From: Letharia columbiana
Taxonomy: Eukaryota; Ascomycota; Lecanoromycetes; Lecanorales; Parmeliaceae
NCBI RefSeq assembly: GCF_014066305.1
Contig: NW_023501129.1
Coordinates: 1 to 64,000 of the forward strand
Length of the DNA: 64,000 bases
Reading direction: 5' to 3'
Below, one piece after another: positions 1 through 8,797 of this stretch. The position numbers and the translations under genes were made by a program. The notes beneath the pieces are model-generated. The model did no database searches and was not told where the DNA came from. It saw only the letters and a program-made list of their open reading frames with translations. Every line of letters begins with the position of its first letter. Within the stretch, counting starts at the first letter, position 1.

Positions 1-81
1 TATCGCTTTTCTGGCGATTAGTTAAGTCTGGGTTTTGATAAAGTTTATCTGCTTCTTGAGCATACTCCTCCGCAAGAATAA

Positions 82-453
82 CTACATGGGAGGTACGTGC
101 ACTCCCTGTGTCTTTTTCTTTTCCTTTACCTTTTTATGTGAATCAGGGTAAATATATGAAGTATCCGGCCCAGGGCCACCTCCACTAGGTTCTTGTTGAG
201 GTCCTGACCCTGGGCCGCTGGAATTGCCTTTATCATTAGAATCACTCTTTTTAACTTGTATGAAATAATCATCAATTAGGTGCGAAATCATACTGTAAAG
301 TACGAGAAGTAAAAGTATAAATACAAATAACAATAATAAACAAACACAAGTATAAAGTGAAAATAATAGAGGATGTTTTTTATAAAAACTTTTGTTTACA
401 ATAGTAATATATGTTAGTATGGAAATTATAAAAAACGGTAAGTGTATTGTCAT
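82..453 (-). CDS. Hypothetical membrane ORF with Gly/Pro-rich linker (123 aa)
   Basis: I do not recognise this family. The protein has two hydrophobic stretches, at about residues 5-20 and 33-58. A charged patch and a Gly/Pro/Ser-rich linker (about residues 70-98) follow, and the tail is Lys-rich. It starts at an ATG and ends at TAG. In the next frame, bases 1 to about 115 read openly as protein-like sequence (containing VILAEEYAQEADKLY). The true product may therefore have been longer and been shifted in the A-rich run near base 115. Membrane segment plus Gly-rich linker plus C-terminal part is the same layout as the extension on cox1 at the other end of the window. It lies 28 bases downstream of another membrane ORF. 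Confidence 0.5.
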   Translation of the reverse strand: MTIHLPFFIISILTYITIVNKSFYKKHPLLFSLYTCVCLLLLFVFILLLLVLYSMISHLIDDYFIQVKKSDSNDKGNSSGPGSGPQQEPSGGGPGPDTSYIYPDSHKKVKEKKKTQGVHVPPM

Positions 454-481
454 ATATACTAGTGATATAATTAATCAAAAG

Positions 482-817
482 TTATAACCCTAAATAGGTT
501 TGGTAAAGACAAATACATTGAAGCGCAACCATATAATATAGGTTACGCTGTATATAACAGGTTGTCTCATAGTGTATCAATGTGGCCAGCTGATTTAATA
601 GGGGAAAAAAACCCCCTTTGTAGTAAGTGCTATTAAGAGTTTTATAATAAGTGGTAGAAGTAAATGTGAAAATCATAATACTTTGTATTTTTTCAAATAC
701 AACACTTAATAAACCATTTATTGGTGACATAATTAGTATGACAATGGATCTTACTAAATTAATTAAAGTGAGCAGATATAGAATTATATCTGTAAAGATC
801 TCACGAATGTTATTCAT
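482..817 (-). CDS. Hypothetical membrane ORF (111 aa)
   Basis: Open frame from ATG to TAA with no recognisable family. About residues 12-32 are strongly hydrophobic and the rest is mixed and Tyr/Thr-rich. Its first 34 bases overlap the 3' end of the upstream ORF 784-1080 in another frame. It is followed 28 bases later by the membrane ORF at 82-453, so the three could be one transcription unit. It could also be a frameshifted continuation of ORF 784-1080. Nothing beyond frame length and hydrophobicity supports it. Confidence 0.35.
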   Translation of the reverse strand: MNNIREIFTDIILYLLTLINLVRSIVILIMSPINGLLSVVFEKIQSIMIFTFTSTTYYKTLNSTYYKGGFFPLLNQLATLIHYETTCYIQRNLYYMVALQCICLYQTYLGL

Positions 818-1080
818 AGTTGAATAAGGTTTATAGCTTTGTCAGCTGTTCTTGTCTTATTTATATAATAAAAATTACTAGTATAATCAGTTAACCGCAA
901 TAATAGTATAAGTATAAAACTAAGATGCAATGAGAAATAATTTCAGCCTAAAATATAATAAGAGATGAAATACAAAAAGGAGCCTAGTAGCAAAAGTAAC
1001 AGTAAAGATTGTATTGTTTTTTCACGTCTAAATGTGACGGCATTAGATAATAATAAAAATAAAAGTGAATAAGTAATCAT
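784..1080 (-). CDS. Hypothetical membrane ORF, nad2-like N-terminus (98 aa)
   Basis: Two TGA codons must be read as Trp to obtain this 98-residue frame. The first 20 residues (containing LLLSNAVTFRRE) remind me of the amino end of fungal Nad2, which is hydrophobic and then carries an RR(D/E) motif. The next about 60 residues are Leu-rich membrane segments that I cannot align to Nad2 from memory. It may be a broken or chimeric copy that uses a nad2 start, or the resemblance may be chance. It overlaps the next ORF downstream. Confidence 0.35.
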
Positions 1081-1421
1081 TGTTTTTGGAGGGTTCAAAC
1101 CTACCTTACATTTTCCCTTAGTTAGTGCCTAATCTATATTTAGTTTAGTTTTTATAAACTAAAGGGTCATGTTTCATAATCGCAACCAATTAATAAGATA
1201 TTGTTACATTGTCATATATGACAATGTAAAAAAAATTATAAAAGATTGCATTAAATGCTAGCTGGGACCTAAACTTATATTCCTAATTTTTAAATTAAAT
1301 TTTCGTCCTGTTTAAAGAAAAATTACCATTTTTTTAACTTATTTTACCCATTTAATAAATTATTAACCTTTAAACAAACCCCCCTTAATTTATAAAATTA
1401 AAAAGGTTGGCTGGGTTACTT
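1081..1421. other. AT-rich spacer
   Basis: No convincing gene is seen. The stretch is mostly A and T, with several homopolymer runs near 1440-1500 that continue into the end of the neighbouring GIY-YIG ORF. A short GC-richer patch at 1086-1110 resembles a T-arm but lacks matching acceptor and anticodon arms. Confidence 0.5.
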
Positions 1422-2093
1422 TCAATTCTCTGGGCGGCAAAAAAAATAAAATTTAATAATATTATTTTTTTTTATTATTTTTAAGTAAAAATAAAAAAAA
1501 TGGGAAGAGAGTGGGTCGTTTTTGGTTAAGGGGAAAAAAACTGCACCTACTCTTGCTTTTCTCAAGTTGTACAAAGCTTTATCACTCAACTTACGCGATT
1601 TAAATTTGAATAATGTTTCTTCAGAATGTCTAAAATGTAAACTAGATCCTGCTGTAGTTAATATGTTATATTCGGGTTTAAAATGATCAATATTAAATTG
1701 CTCTCTTTTAATAACATCAGATCTATCACAAACTTCTAATATCTCTAGTTGGAAATTCTCATGTCCGTGGGCCAACAGAGCATTGTAAATTTTACTTTTA
1801 TATCTTGAGGTTCTTGTAATTAAGTAATTTAAAGAAAAATAATTGCGGAATCGTGAGCTTAACCTAACAGAGCTTCCTATGTAACATTTACCATTTATTT
1901 TATTAACTCACCTATAAACTCCACATCTTTGTTTATTGTCTTGTAATATCTTATTTTTATTACTTAACGCGTCATCGTATATTATAATATTATGGGAGTC
2001 ATAATAACAGAATCTTGCTTTTTTTATATTTGTCTCGAAATGCTTCATCTTTCGGCTTTTGGAATGTATATTGTTTAGTGTGTTTTTTATCAT
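1422..2093 (-). CDS. GIY-YIG homing endonuclease abutting tRNA-Met (223 aa)
   Basis: GIY-YIG family nuclease, predicted to cleave DNA and promote its own spread. The frame is open from ATG (2093) to TAA when TGA is read as Trp. The catalytic signature is seen as CGVYRWVNKINGKCYIGSSV near residues 58-77. A Glu-rich REQFNID helix and the usual HFKPEYN motif follow near residues 130-145, then a NUMOD-like segment (RHSEETL). The C-terminal about 40 residues are low-complexity Phe/Tyr/Lys encoded by poly-T DNA and look like non-conserved read-through. It is free-standing rather than intronic. The start codon lies one base after the 3' end of tRNA-Met, so tRNA processing would release its message with almost no leader. 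Confidence 0.75.
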
Positions 2094-2094
2094 A

Positions 2095-2167
2095 AGCCAG
2101 AGGAGAAATTCGAATTCTCGTTCTTAACGCATGAAATTAATGTTCTAACCCTTTGAACTACTCGGGC
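2095..2167 (-). tRNA. trnM: tRNA-Met (CAU)
   Basis: Cloverleaf with anticodon loop TTCATGC on a good stem and T-loop TTCGAAT. There is one mismatch in the acceptor stem. It is one of three CAU tRNAs in the window. The GIY-YIG ORF at 1422-2093 starts one base after its discriminator. Confidence 0.85.
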
Positions 2168-2289
2168 TTTAAATTTAGCATTACTAAACGTTTATAAATG
2201 AGAAAAAAGCGCTTTTTTGTTAAGCTAACTAATTTTCCATTACCTAGAATATAAGAAAGTATCGGAAAAGGTAATATAACAAAATAAAG

Positions 2290-2364
2290 GGGTGGATACC
2301 CTGGCTCGAACAGGGAACTCACTGTTCCACATACAGTTGCTCTACCAATTGAACTATAACCACC
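2290..2364 (-). tRNA. trnH: tRNA-His (GUG)
   Basis: Full cloverleaf: acceptor GGTGGTT pairs with its 3' strand, the anticodon loop is ATGTGGA on stem ACTGT/ACAGT, and the T-loop is TTCGAGC. Confidence 0.9.
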
Positions 2365-2413
2365 TATATTATTTATTTGTTAAATATGTCATATAAAAAC
2401 AAATAATTTAACA

Positions 2414-2486
2414 TTATGTTGGAGTGATTCGAACACTCAATAATAAATACCAAAAATTTATGACTTACCGATTAGTCTACAACATA
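2414..2486 (-). tRNA. trnQ: tRNA-Gln (UUG)
   Basis: Cloverleaf with acceptor TATGTTG paired to CAACATA, anticodon stem TAAAT/ATTTA around loop TTTTGGT (anticodon UUG) and T-loop TTCGAAT. A register shift in the T-run could suggest UGG, but the perfect stem fits UUG and a separate tRNA-Pro(UGG) exists. Confidence 0.85.
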
Positions 2487-2584
2487 TATGAATGTAACAA
2501 TATCATCACATTAAAACTTAAAATCTTGATTATATAAGGTAGATCCAACTTGAACGGATAAAATTAAAAGGGGGGTTTACCGTA

Positions 2585-3256
2585 TTAGCCGTATTTAAAG
2601 TAATATTTGTCATTTCAAAAAGTGCCTTTTGATATATATTTACTTATACTAGAGTAGGACAAGCCCACAAAATTACCTGCTTCTTTCATAGTAGGCAATG
2701 ATTTTATTAAATTCCAGTTTTTATCGTATATGCATACCGGAGTCCCTCTTGTCCTCAATTTTAGTTTATTTCTAGTCTTTTCACTTACTATACGTTTGCT
2801 ACCCGGTTTAAACGCTCATTTGTATGACTTACTTCTACGTAAATCACCCATTTTCAGTTTGTCCGTATCTGAATGCTTATAACCTAGCATAGACCCTGCT
2901 TTTTTACTAGTATTTAGCGATGGTAAATATTTATTTAAGTAGTTTTGCTCTCTATTTACTATTGCCTTATTTACCAAGTTGATATTTTCTAATATACCAT
3001 ATTCAAAGTTATTTCACTCATATTTTTTAACTGCGTTATAAAATTTGCTGTTATTACCTTTATATTTAGAACATTTATATCTGTGTTGCCTGAAACGTTG
3101 TGCTAAATTGATAGCCGAACCTATGTAAAACCTAGTTTCGTCAAAAATTAACCTGTAAGCATATATGCCTGACCCCATGCCTAGCATATTATCGTTGCGA
3201 ACACGATTGAGAATACAGCCTTTTTTGTTTAGTTTTAGTCATTTTGTGTTTTCCAT
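2585..3256 (-). CDS. GIY-YIG homing endonuclease abutting tRNA-Leu(UAG) (223 aa)
   Basis: Intact free-standing GIY-YIG nuclease, visible only when TGA is read as Trp. Motifs in order: SGIYAYRLIFDETRFYIGSA (about residues 29-48), an arginine-rich QRFRQHRY helix, NREQNYLNKYLPSLN (about residues 95-109), a NUMOD3-like LGYKHSDTDKLKM, and a C-terminal NUMOD1-like helix-turn-helix (GLSYSSISKYI) expected to bind DNA. It starts at the ATG ending at 3256, one base after the tRNA-Leu(UAG) 3' end. It is not within an intron and no exon flanks it. Confidence 0.8.
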
Positions 3257-3257
3257 G

Positions 3258-3339
3258 TATAGATAACAAGACTTGAACTTGTACGGCCTAAACCATTCCA
3301 TCCTAAATGGAAATTGTCTACCAATTCCAACATATCTAT
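3258..3339 (-). tRNA. trnL1: tRNA-Leu (UAG)
   Basis: Type II tRNA with perfect acceptor ATAGATA/TATCTAT, anticodon stem TTCCA/TGGAA around TTTAGGA, a variable arm and T-loop TTCAAGT. A GIY-YIG ORF starts one base beyond its 3' end. Confidence 0.9.
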
Positions 3340-3487
3340 TTGAGTCCATCTATTTTAATTCATGTATACCAATTCCATCACTACCCTTTTTTTATGTATA
3401 ACTATCTGCTTTGCTGAACACTTTACAATAATTATAATATTATATGTTAGTATAAGCAAGTAGTCGTATACTGGATATGCCTATGAA

Positions 3488-3560
3488 TGCCCAAGATAAG
3501 ATTCGAACTTATAGCCTAAACATCTTCAGTGTTCCGCTCTACCAATTGAGCTTCTTAGGC
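3488..3560 (-). tRNA. trnF: tRNA-Phe (GAA)
   Basis: Cloverleaf with acceptor GCCTAAG paired to CTTGGGC, anticodon loop CTGAAGA (GAA) and T-loop TTCGAAT. Confidence 0.9.
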
Positions 3561-3668
3561 TATGTTTTGCTTGTGAAGCAGAACATCATACTTATCTTTA
3601 CATAATAAAATATGCATTAAGGTATAACTAAAACTATACATTACAAAAAGATACACTTAATTTAGCAT

Positions 3669-3740
3669 TGGAGACAGCGGGGGTCGAACCCGAATTAACG
3701 ATGTGCAAAGTAGACGTTTTACCAATTAAACTATATCCCC
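3669..3740 (-). tRNA. trnA: tRNA-Ala (UGC) with broken anticodon stem
   Basis: Acceptor GGGGATA/TGTCTCC, D-arm and T-arm (T-loop TTCGACC) are all sound, and the loop TTTGCAC gives anticodon UGC. The anticodon stem, however, is TCTAC against ATCGT, with only two of five pairs. Fungal mitochondrial tRNA-Ala normally has a complementary 3' strand here. No other tRNA-Ala is seen in the window; a relic 5' half lies at 4050-4100. It may be non-functional, edited, or a recombinant of two copies. Confidence 0.65.
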
Positions 3741-3752
3741 TACATTGCTTGC

Positions 3753-3870
3753 TGCTAAAATCAGGGGAATTGATCATGTTGCTATAATTATTGTTGCTAT
3801 GATTATTGTCTTTCATTGTATCCAAGAGATGACTTAAACGTCTAGGATATTATACCAGCTTGCATATTGC
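3753..3870 (-). pseudogene. Relic of tRNA-Leu(UAA) 3' half plus HEG N-terminus
   Basis: The sequence at 3822-3870 matches the 3' half of tRNA-Leu(UAA) at 4943-5025, including the T-arm in diverged form. It is followed by an ATG and about 24 codons (Asn/Ser-rich, ending NSPDFSSK) that match the first residues of the GIY-YIG ORF at 4237-4941. The relic then runs directly into tRNA-Ala. It appears to be a decayed partial copy of the tRNA-Leu/HEG junction inserted beside tRNA-Ala. Confidence 0.55.
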
Positions 3871-4049
3871 TCTGCCTGATTTCCTCCTCACTTACATGCG
3901 CTTTTTTTACCTCCAACGAGGAACGAAGGTAAAAAGAGCAATTGATGAAAAGCTTTGCATCAAAAGATGAATGAGAGAAAAAGCAATAAGGTACTTTTGC
4001 CTTACCAAGTTAAGTAAGCTTTTTCTTTTTTCGTGATATATTAGGACTC

Positions 4050-4100
4050 AAATAAATAGAAAAATGCAAGCTGTTTTACCAATTAAACTATTTTTTACCC
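4050..4100 (-). pseudogene. Relic tRNA 5' half, tRNA-Ala-like
   Basis: A D-arm-like segment (TAGTTTAATTGGTAAAAC) followed by CTTGCA is nearly identical to the 5' half of tRNA-Ala at 3669-3740, but no T-arm follows. This suggests that the tRNA-Ala locus was duplicated or split when the neighbouring relic was inserted. Confidence 0.45.
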
Positions 4101-4236
4101 AACTATGGTATTTTTTTTTACTAACGGTGTATTATTTACCTCTCTAAAAATTATGTTTTCTAATGTATTTAGCCACAACAGAAGGATGTACTCCTATATA
4201 CTCTGCCGCTCTTCTAATAGATAATAACTCTTTATC

Positions 4237-4941
4237 CTAACGGGTATTATTGTCTGTAATAATTACACCTTGTGATTTAGGACAAGAGGCCAGCATCTTT
4301 GCTTTTGACACATAAATATGGGTACGTCCTAGGTTATTTAACCGCATAATATCTTTAGTAGCCTCAGTATGTTTTAAACCTAAATTAGAAAAAGCAAATT
4401 TACGAATATTATATTCAGGTTTAAAGAGATCCAGGTAATATTGTTCTCTTTCAGTGAGAGCAGTAACATCACAAGACTTAAGAATGTCTAAACTAAAGCC
4501 GGAAGATCCGTGCTTTAAAATGGCTCTATGTATTAGACTTTTCTTTATATTAAATTCTCCTTCTAAATAGGATATCTTAAAGTAGTTTTTTAGCCTAGCC
4601 TTTAAATCTACAGATGAACCAACATAGGATTTACCTGACTCCCTACTAGTTCATCTGTAAACACCTGTTTTTCCTTGATTCTGATTTAAGATATCAAGCT
4701 TCTGGGTATCCGAATTTAAATAAGTAGCTGCGGGGACAACAATTTTGCCTTCAGTAGCAAAGCACGGACTAATAATGTTGCTAAGATCAGTGGAATTATT
4801 GTTGCTGCTAAGATCAGTGGGATTGTTGCTAGGATCAGTGAAGTCATTGTTGCTAAGATCAGTGGTATTCTCGTTGCTACTAAGATCAGGGGAATTATTA
4901 CTGTTACTATGTTTATTGTTATTTAAATTGTTGTCTTCCAT
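4237..4941 (-). CDS. GIY-YIG homing endonuclease abutting tRNA-Leu(UAA) (234 aa)
   Basis: Free-standing GIY-YIG nuclease with TGA read as Trp. The first about 60 residues are an Asn/Ser/Asp repeat (units like TDLSSNNN). The catalytic region GVYRWTSRESGKSYVGSSVD follows (about residues 94-113), then TEREQYYLDLFKPEYN (about residues 165-180) and a NUMOD3-like LGLKHTEATKDIM. A TAG at 4237 ends it, yet the same frame stays coding-like to about 4150 (NUMOD1-like RRAAEYIGVHPSVV). The C-terminal DNA-binding helix has thus been lost by one stop. The start codon lies one base after tRNA-Leu(UAA). Confidence 0.7.
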
Positions 4942-4942
4942 G

Positions 4943-5025
4943 TATCCGAGAGACGACTTGAACGTCTATGATATTATATCAGCTAAGCTTAAGTTAGCTC
5001 TGTAAACCAATTCCAGCACTCGGAC
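4943..5025 (-). tRNA. trnL2: tRNA-Leu (UAA)
   Basis: Type II tRNA. Acceptor GTCCGAG pairs with CTCGGAT, anticodon stem CTAA/TTAG surrounds CTTAAGC, and T-stem AGACG/CGTCT carries loop TTCAAGT. A GIY-YIG ORF begins one base downstream. Confidence 0.88.
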
Positions 5026-5064
5026 TTCTCTTTGTAAATAACCATACAAATATACTTGCAGTGT

Positions 5065-5137
5065 TAAGGCCAGAATGATTCGAACACTCATCTGAGCTGT
5101 CATGAGCAGCTTGCTTTACCTATTACGCTATAGCCTT
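5065..5137 (-). tRNA. trnM: tRNA-Met (CAU), second copy
   Basis: Acceptor AAGGCTA with a wobble-paired 3' strand, a perfect anticodon stem AGCTG/CAGCT around CTCATGA, and T-loop TTCGAAT. Confidence 0.88.
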
Positions 5138-5144
5138 TTTAGGC

Positions 5145-5240
5145 TTTTTTTTTCTTGCTTGTGAATGCGAAGCATCATGGCAGAGCAAAAAATTTGCAAC
5201 AAACAGTTTTCATTGCGAAGCAGTCTGAATGATGCACTTT
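5145..5240. repeat. Hairpin repeat cluster
   Basis: This holds a copy of the short interspersed element that contains TGTGAATGCGAAGCATCATG, plus a nearby ATTGCGAAGCAGTCTGAATG piece. The core ATGC-GAA-GCAT can fold with a three-base loop. The stretch from here to tRNA-Met at 5459 has no gene that I can see. Confidence 0.55.
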
Positions 5241-5458
5241 TTTATTTAGAAAAAAAGCAACACAAGTAATAGTGGTATATTTGGTAAATGTACTAAAAGC
5301 ACAAAAAAACAACCATAAGATAGTTGAGTGCTTATCTGTGTTTTTAACTATCTATAATTGCATCAGGTATAATATAAGTTTGTATGTATAAAATTAAACA
5401 CTATCTGTGAAATCGTCTAGATTTGCTTAATAAATGTAACATACACCAAAAAGCCAAT

Positions 5459-5529
5459 ATGCGGATAAAGGATTCGCACCCCTATAGACTGGTTATGAGC
5501 TAGTTATGTTACTATTACATTAATCCGCA
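5459..5529 (-). tRNA. trnM: tRNA-Met (CAU), third copy
   Basis: Perfect acceptor TGCGGAT/ATCCGCA and anticodon loop CTCATAA (CAU) on a stem with one A-C mismatch. The T-loop is TGCGAAT. It could be an initiator, an elongator or a modified Ile(CAU) species; sequence alone does not decide. Confidence 0.8.
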
Positions 5530-5574
5530 TGTATTATAGAACATAACACTCAGTTTGTTAGTGAAACAACTGTA

Positions 5575-5646
5575 TAGCCCAGACGGGAATCGAACCCGTG
5601 CTATAATGGTGAAAACATTATGTCTTAACCATTTGACCACTGGGCC
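5575..5646 (-). tRNA. trnE: tRNA-Glu (UUC)
   Basis: Acceptor GGCCCAG/CTGGGCT, perfect anticodon stem TAATG/CATTA with loop TTTTCAC, and T-arm GGG TTCGATT CCC. Confidence 0.92.
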
Positions 5647-5687
5647 TAAAATACGACCAGCAAGGTACTTTCTAAAACAATAAAGTA

Positions 5688-5758
5688 AGCCCAGTGCAAG
5701 TATCGCACTTACTTCTACCGATTACAAAACGGTTGCATTACTTTTATGCTAACCAGGC
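5688..5758 (-). tRNA. trnT: tRNA-Thr (UGU)
   Basis: Acceptor GCCTGGT/ACTGGGC and loop TTTGTAA (anticodon UGU). The anticodon stem ACCGT/TCGGT has a closing T-T mismatch. The T-loop reads GCGATAC, which is slightly unusual. It lies just 3' of rnl. Confidence 0.8.
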
Positions 5759-7427
5759 ATTATACTCGTATTTAATTAGAGATAAGTTAAGATTAGATCT
5801 TAAATCCAAATATATAAACAGCAATCTTTAGATAAGCGTATTATTTAGTAGGTTATAAAATTAGTACCTAACGCCTAAGAACATCACAATTCTTTAAACT
5901 TAGACCTATTAATTAATATCCTGCTTTAATCTTCAGTCATATATATTTCTTAAATTCCGGTGTGTTTTCTTTGAGAGAGATAAACACGAAATTAATATCA
6001 TATATAGACTTAAAAAGAAAAAGGACCTAAAATCGTAGTATTAAACTACATATATTTAAGAATATCCTAAGGTATGTTTCGTGCCTATATGCATTCAGCA
6101 CTTATCATTAACTAACGTAGCCTTCCTGCCGTGCCTATCCTTTTATTCTTTATTTTAGTGAAAAATAAAATACCAGTGTAAGTCATAGTACTTAGCGAGT
6201 TTCACACTTAGCTCTAAACTTACAGATCACAGCTATAAAAGACATTAGGGTCCTATTAAAACTATATTAATATAGAAAGATAAACAACAGGTAAACCATA
6301 GGTTAATATACCCAACTCCTTTCGTACAAGGGGCTATCCTTATTTTATTCTAACTTCCTCTAGAAGATAGAAACCATACTGTCTCACGACGTATTTAACC
6401 CAGCTCGTGTAGCTCTTTAATCGACGAACAGTCGAACCCTTCATGACTCCTGCATTCATGTGGATGAGCTAAGCCGACATCGAGGTGCCAAACTCCGCAC
6501 TCAATTTGAACTCTCTGGCGCAATTAGCCTGTTATCCCTAGCGTAGCTTTTTCAATAATCCAAGACCTTTCCTTTCTGCATCTTGTGATCATATGCCCCG
6601 CTTACGCGACTGAAAGACGTGTGAGTCAAACAGTAAAGCAAGATTAAGCCGTTAAACTTGATAAGTATAGTAATTACCATTTAACCAGATATCTCTAAAA
6701 CAGAGATAATTCTTATTCTTCTCCTGGTGGATATACTGGTAAACAATAAAAATCATTATTTAATCTTTCTCATTCTCTTATGTTTATTTGGTGCCAGTTA
6801 CCGGGCCTTTTGCTATATACATCTTACTAACTTATGTATACTTATTTAGTAATAAAGTTATTTCTGGGCTCATTGCATGATGCTGATAACAAAGGCATAA
6901 CGATTTAATTACATCTATATTTTAAAATAGTGAAAATCTTACTTATTTAAAAAAAAAAAGTTCCAACTTACATGGATATATAACTGAATTAGCAATAAAA
7001 TATTAAAAAAAATATTAAAATAACACCAACTTCAGACTAAAAATAAAAAACATGTAGGCCATTTTTCTTATCAAAAAAGATGAAAAAAGCCTGTACATAT
7101 TTAATTGCATATTGCGATTTTAAATATATAAATTTGGATACTCCCAGGTACTTTTTATGGGATCTGTGCCCCGCATAAACTGCCACCTAGCAATTGTTCC
7201 TTCCCTGGTAAGGTTTATATAATATGATCAATGAAGTAAAGGTGTTTCAATTTTATCTCACCAATTACCTTATACACTAAAACTATTTATATCATATTCG
7301 GTAACTAGCAACAGTAAAGCTGCATAGGGTCTTCTCGTCTAACTAGAGGTAAACTGTATCTGCACAGTTATTCCAATTTCACCGAGCCAATCATTGAGAC
7401 AGCTGTTGTATCGTTACATCATTCCGT

Positions 7428-8797
7428 TATAATATTTGCCATAGGTTACTACCCTTAGGCTAGGATTATTATATTAACTTTAATTTTGGGTTACTTTAAT
7501 TTTCTACCAAAAGCCACTTTCATGGTGACTAGAGCGCACCTTAAATATGTAAAAACTATTAACATACCAAGAAGCATCCGCTCGTTGCTCTTTTACACAA
7601 TATTTCTTGTGACTTAGATCCGCGATTACCCATTATATTTTCATATATCTTTTTTGATGTTACTATACCTTAATGATTAGTTAAGCCAGATATAACTTTT
7701 CAGTCATACTTTAGTTAAAAAAGCTTTAGGGCTTTTCCGGAGTTTGCCTCTTTATTTTGCACAAAACATCATATTTCCTAAGTACAATGCTCCCTACATA
7801 TTTATAATTTTATTTTCATTTGCAAATATAGCCATTATAAGCAATTCCTCAATCTATTCGTCTATACAACGTGGTCTTATTAGCAGGTTTTATAGTCTTT
7901 AGATAGATCACACAATTTTTAATGCTATTAAATTCCAACGTATTATTATCTTTTACAGATATTAACACTACAGGTCTGTTATTCATTTCTAATCTGTCAT
8001 TATCTAACATATTGTTTATCTCTACTAGACTCATGTTAGTTATAAGCGCATTAGCTACAGGCTTACTAGTAAATGCATATTTCTCTAAATAAAACGTATT
8101 TGTATCTAAATATTTACTAAAAGTGCTATAATGAACGTGTAATTTATAAATAAAGTCCTCCTGAATCTCTGAATAATATATAAGCCTAGAGTAATCCTTG
8201 GTATATAAATACAAAGGTTTATTTTTAGTACTATATATGCTATTAACGATCTTCAAAGTGTTCAAATTATACTCTTTGTGTAATAAAAAGTATTGTTCTA
8301 ATACGAGTTGCATACCATTGTCTACTGTAATAATGTCTAAAGTAAAACTATCAATATTATTTTCATACAAAAAGGGCAAAAATATACCTGTTAGTATATG
8401 TGCGCTTTTAAAATACCCAATCAACCTACGAGAAAGTTGACAGGATGAACCTACATATTTAGAATTTGTAGTTTTATGAGTAAATATACATACACCCGAA
8501 ACTTGTTTTTTACTTCTTACTTTACCAATGTTATCTATAAATACGGTTGAACTTATAGTTTGGGTATTGATATTTTAAAAGTGTAATTTAAGTAAAGATT
8601 TTAAATAATTTAAACCTGCTCTAGACACATTAAGGGCAACATTAGATAATATAGAGTTAACTTCTGACTCAGAAATTACTAAATTATCGTTGTTAATGTA
8701 GCTGAAGGGTAAACTATGCGCTTTTTTATTAAAGAAATTATTCATTGTTTTACTAATTGTTTTGTCTTATTATAAATATGTGTTTTTGTGGGATAAC
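7428..8797 (-). other. Group I intron in rnl domain IV
   Basis: Exon sequence matching the E. coli CCUGCACGAAUGGCGUAAUGA region is split between a 5' part ending GGTCTTGCAT (near 8797) and a 3' part starting GAATGATGTAAC (near 7427). The 3' part of the intron (about 7560-7790) contains the core-like blocks GGATCTAAGTCA and ACTCCGG. Blocks very like these occur in the atp6 intron. The HEG ORF lies 5' of this core. Exact splice sites were judged by eye. Confidence 0.7.
7849..8745 (-). pseudogene. GIY-YIG intron ORF in rnl, one internal stop
   Basis: The frame opens at the ATG ending at 8745 but has a TAA near 8577, before the nuclease domain. The domain continues in the same frame: VSGVCIFTHK then SKYVGSSCQLSRRL (GIY-YIG), then LEQYFLLHKEYNLNTL, and a tail with a NUMOD-like repeat ending at a stop at 7849. 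It is most similar in layout to the larger GIY-YIG ORF beside cox2 (34268-35647), including the EQYxLLxKxYxLNTL motif. Either the 5' stop inactivates it or translation starts downstream at a non-ATG codon. Confidence 0.65.

Noticed and set aside
3634..3825. 63-codon minus-strand ORF
   Set aside because: Most of it runs through tRNA-Ala; only its first about 24 codons are meaningful, as a relic of a HEG N-terminus.
4745..5005. 86-codon plus-strand Leu-rich ORF
   Set aside because: Antisense of the Asn/Ser repeat in the GIY-YIG ORF and of tRNA-Leu(UAA).
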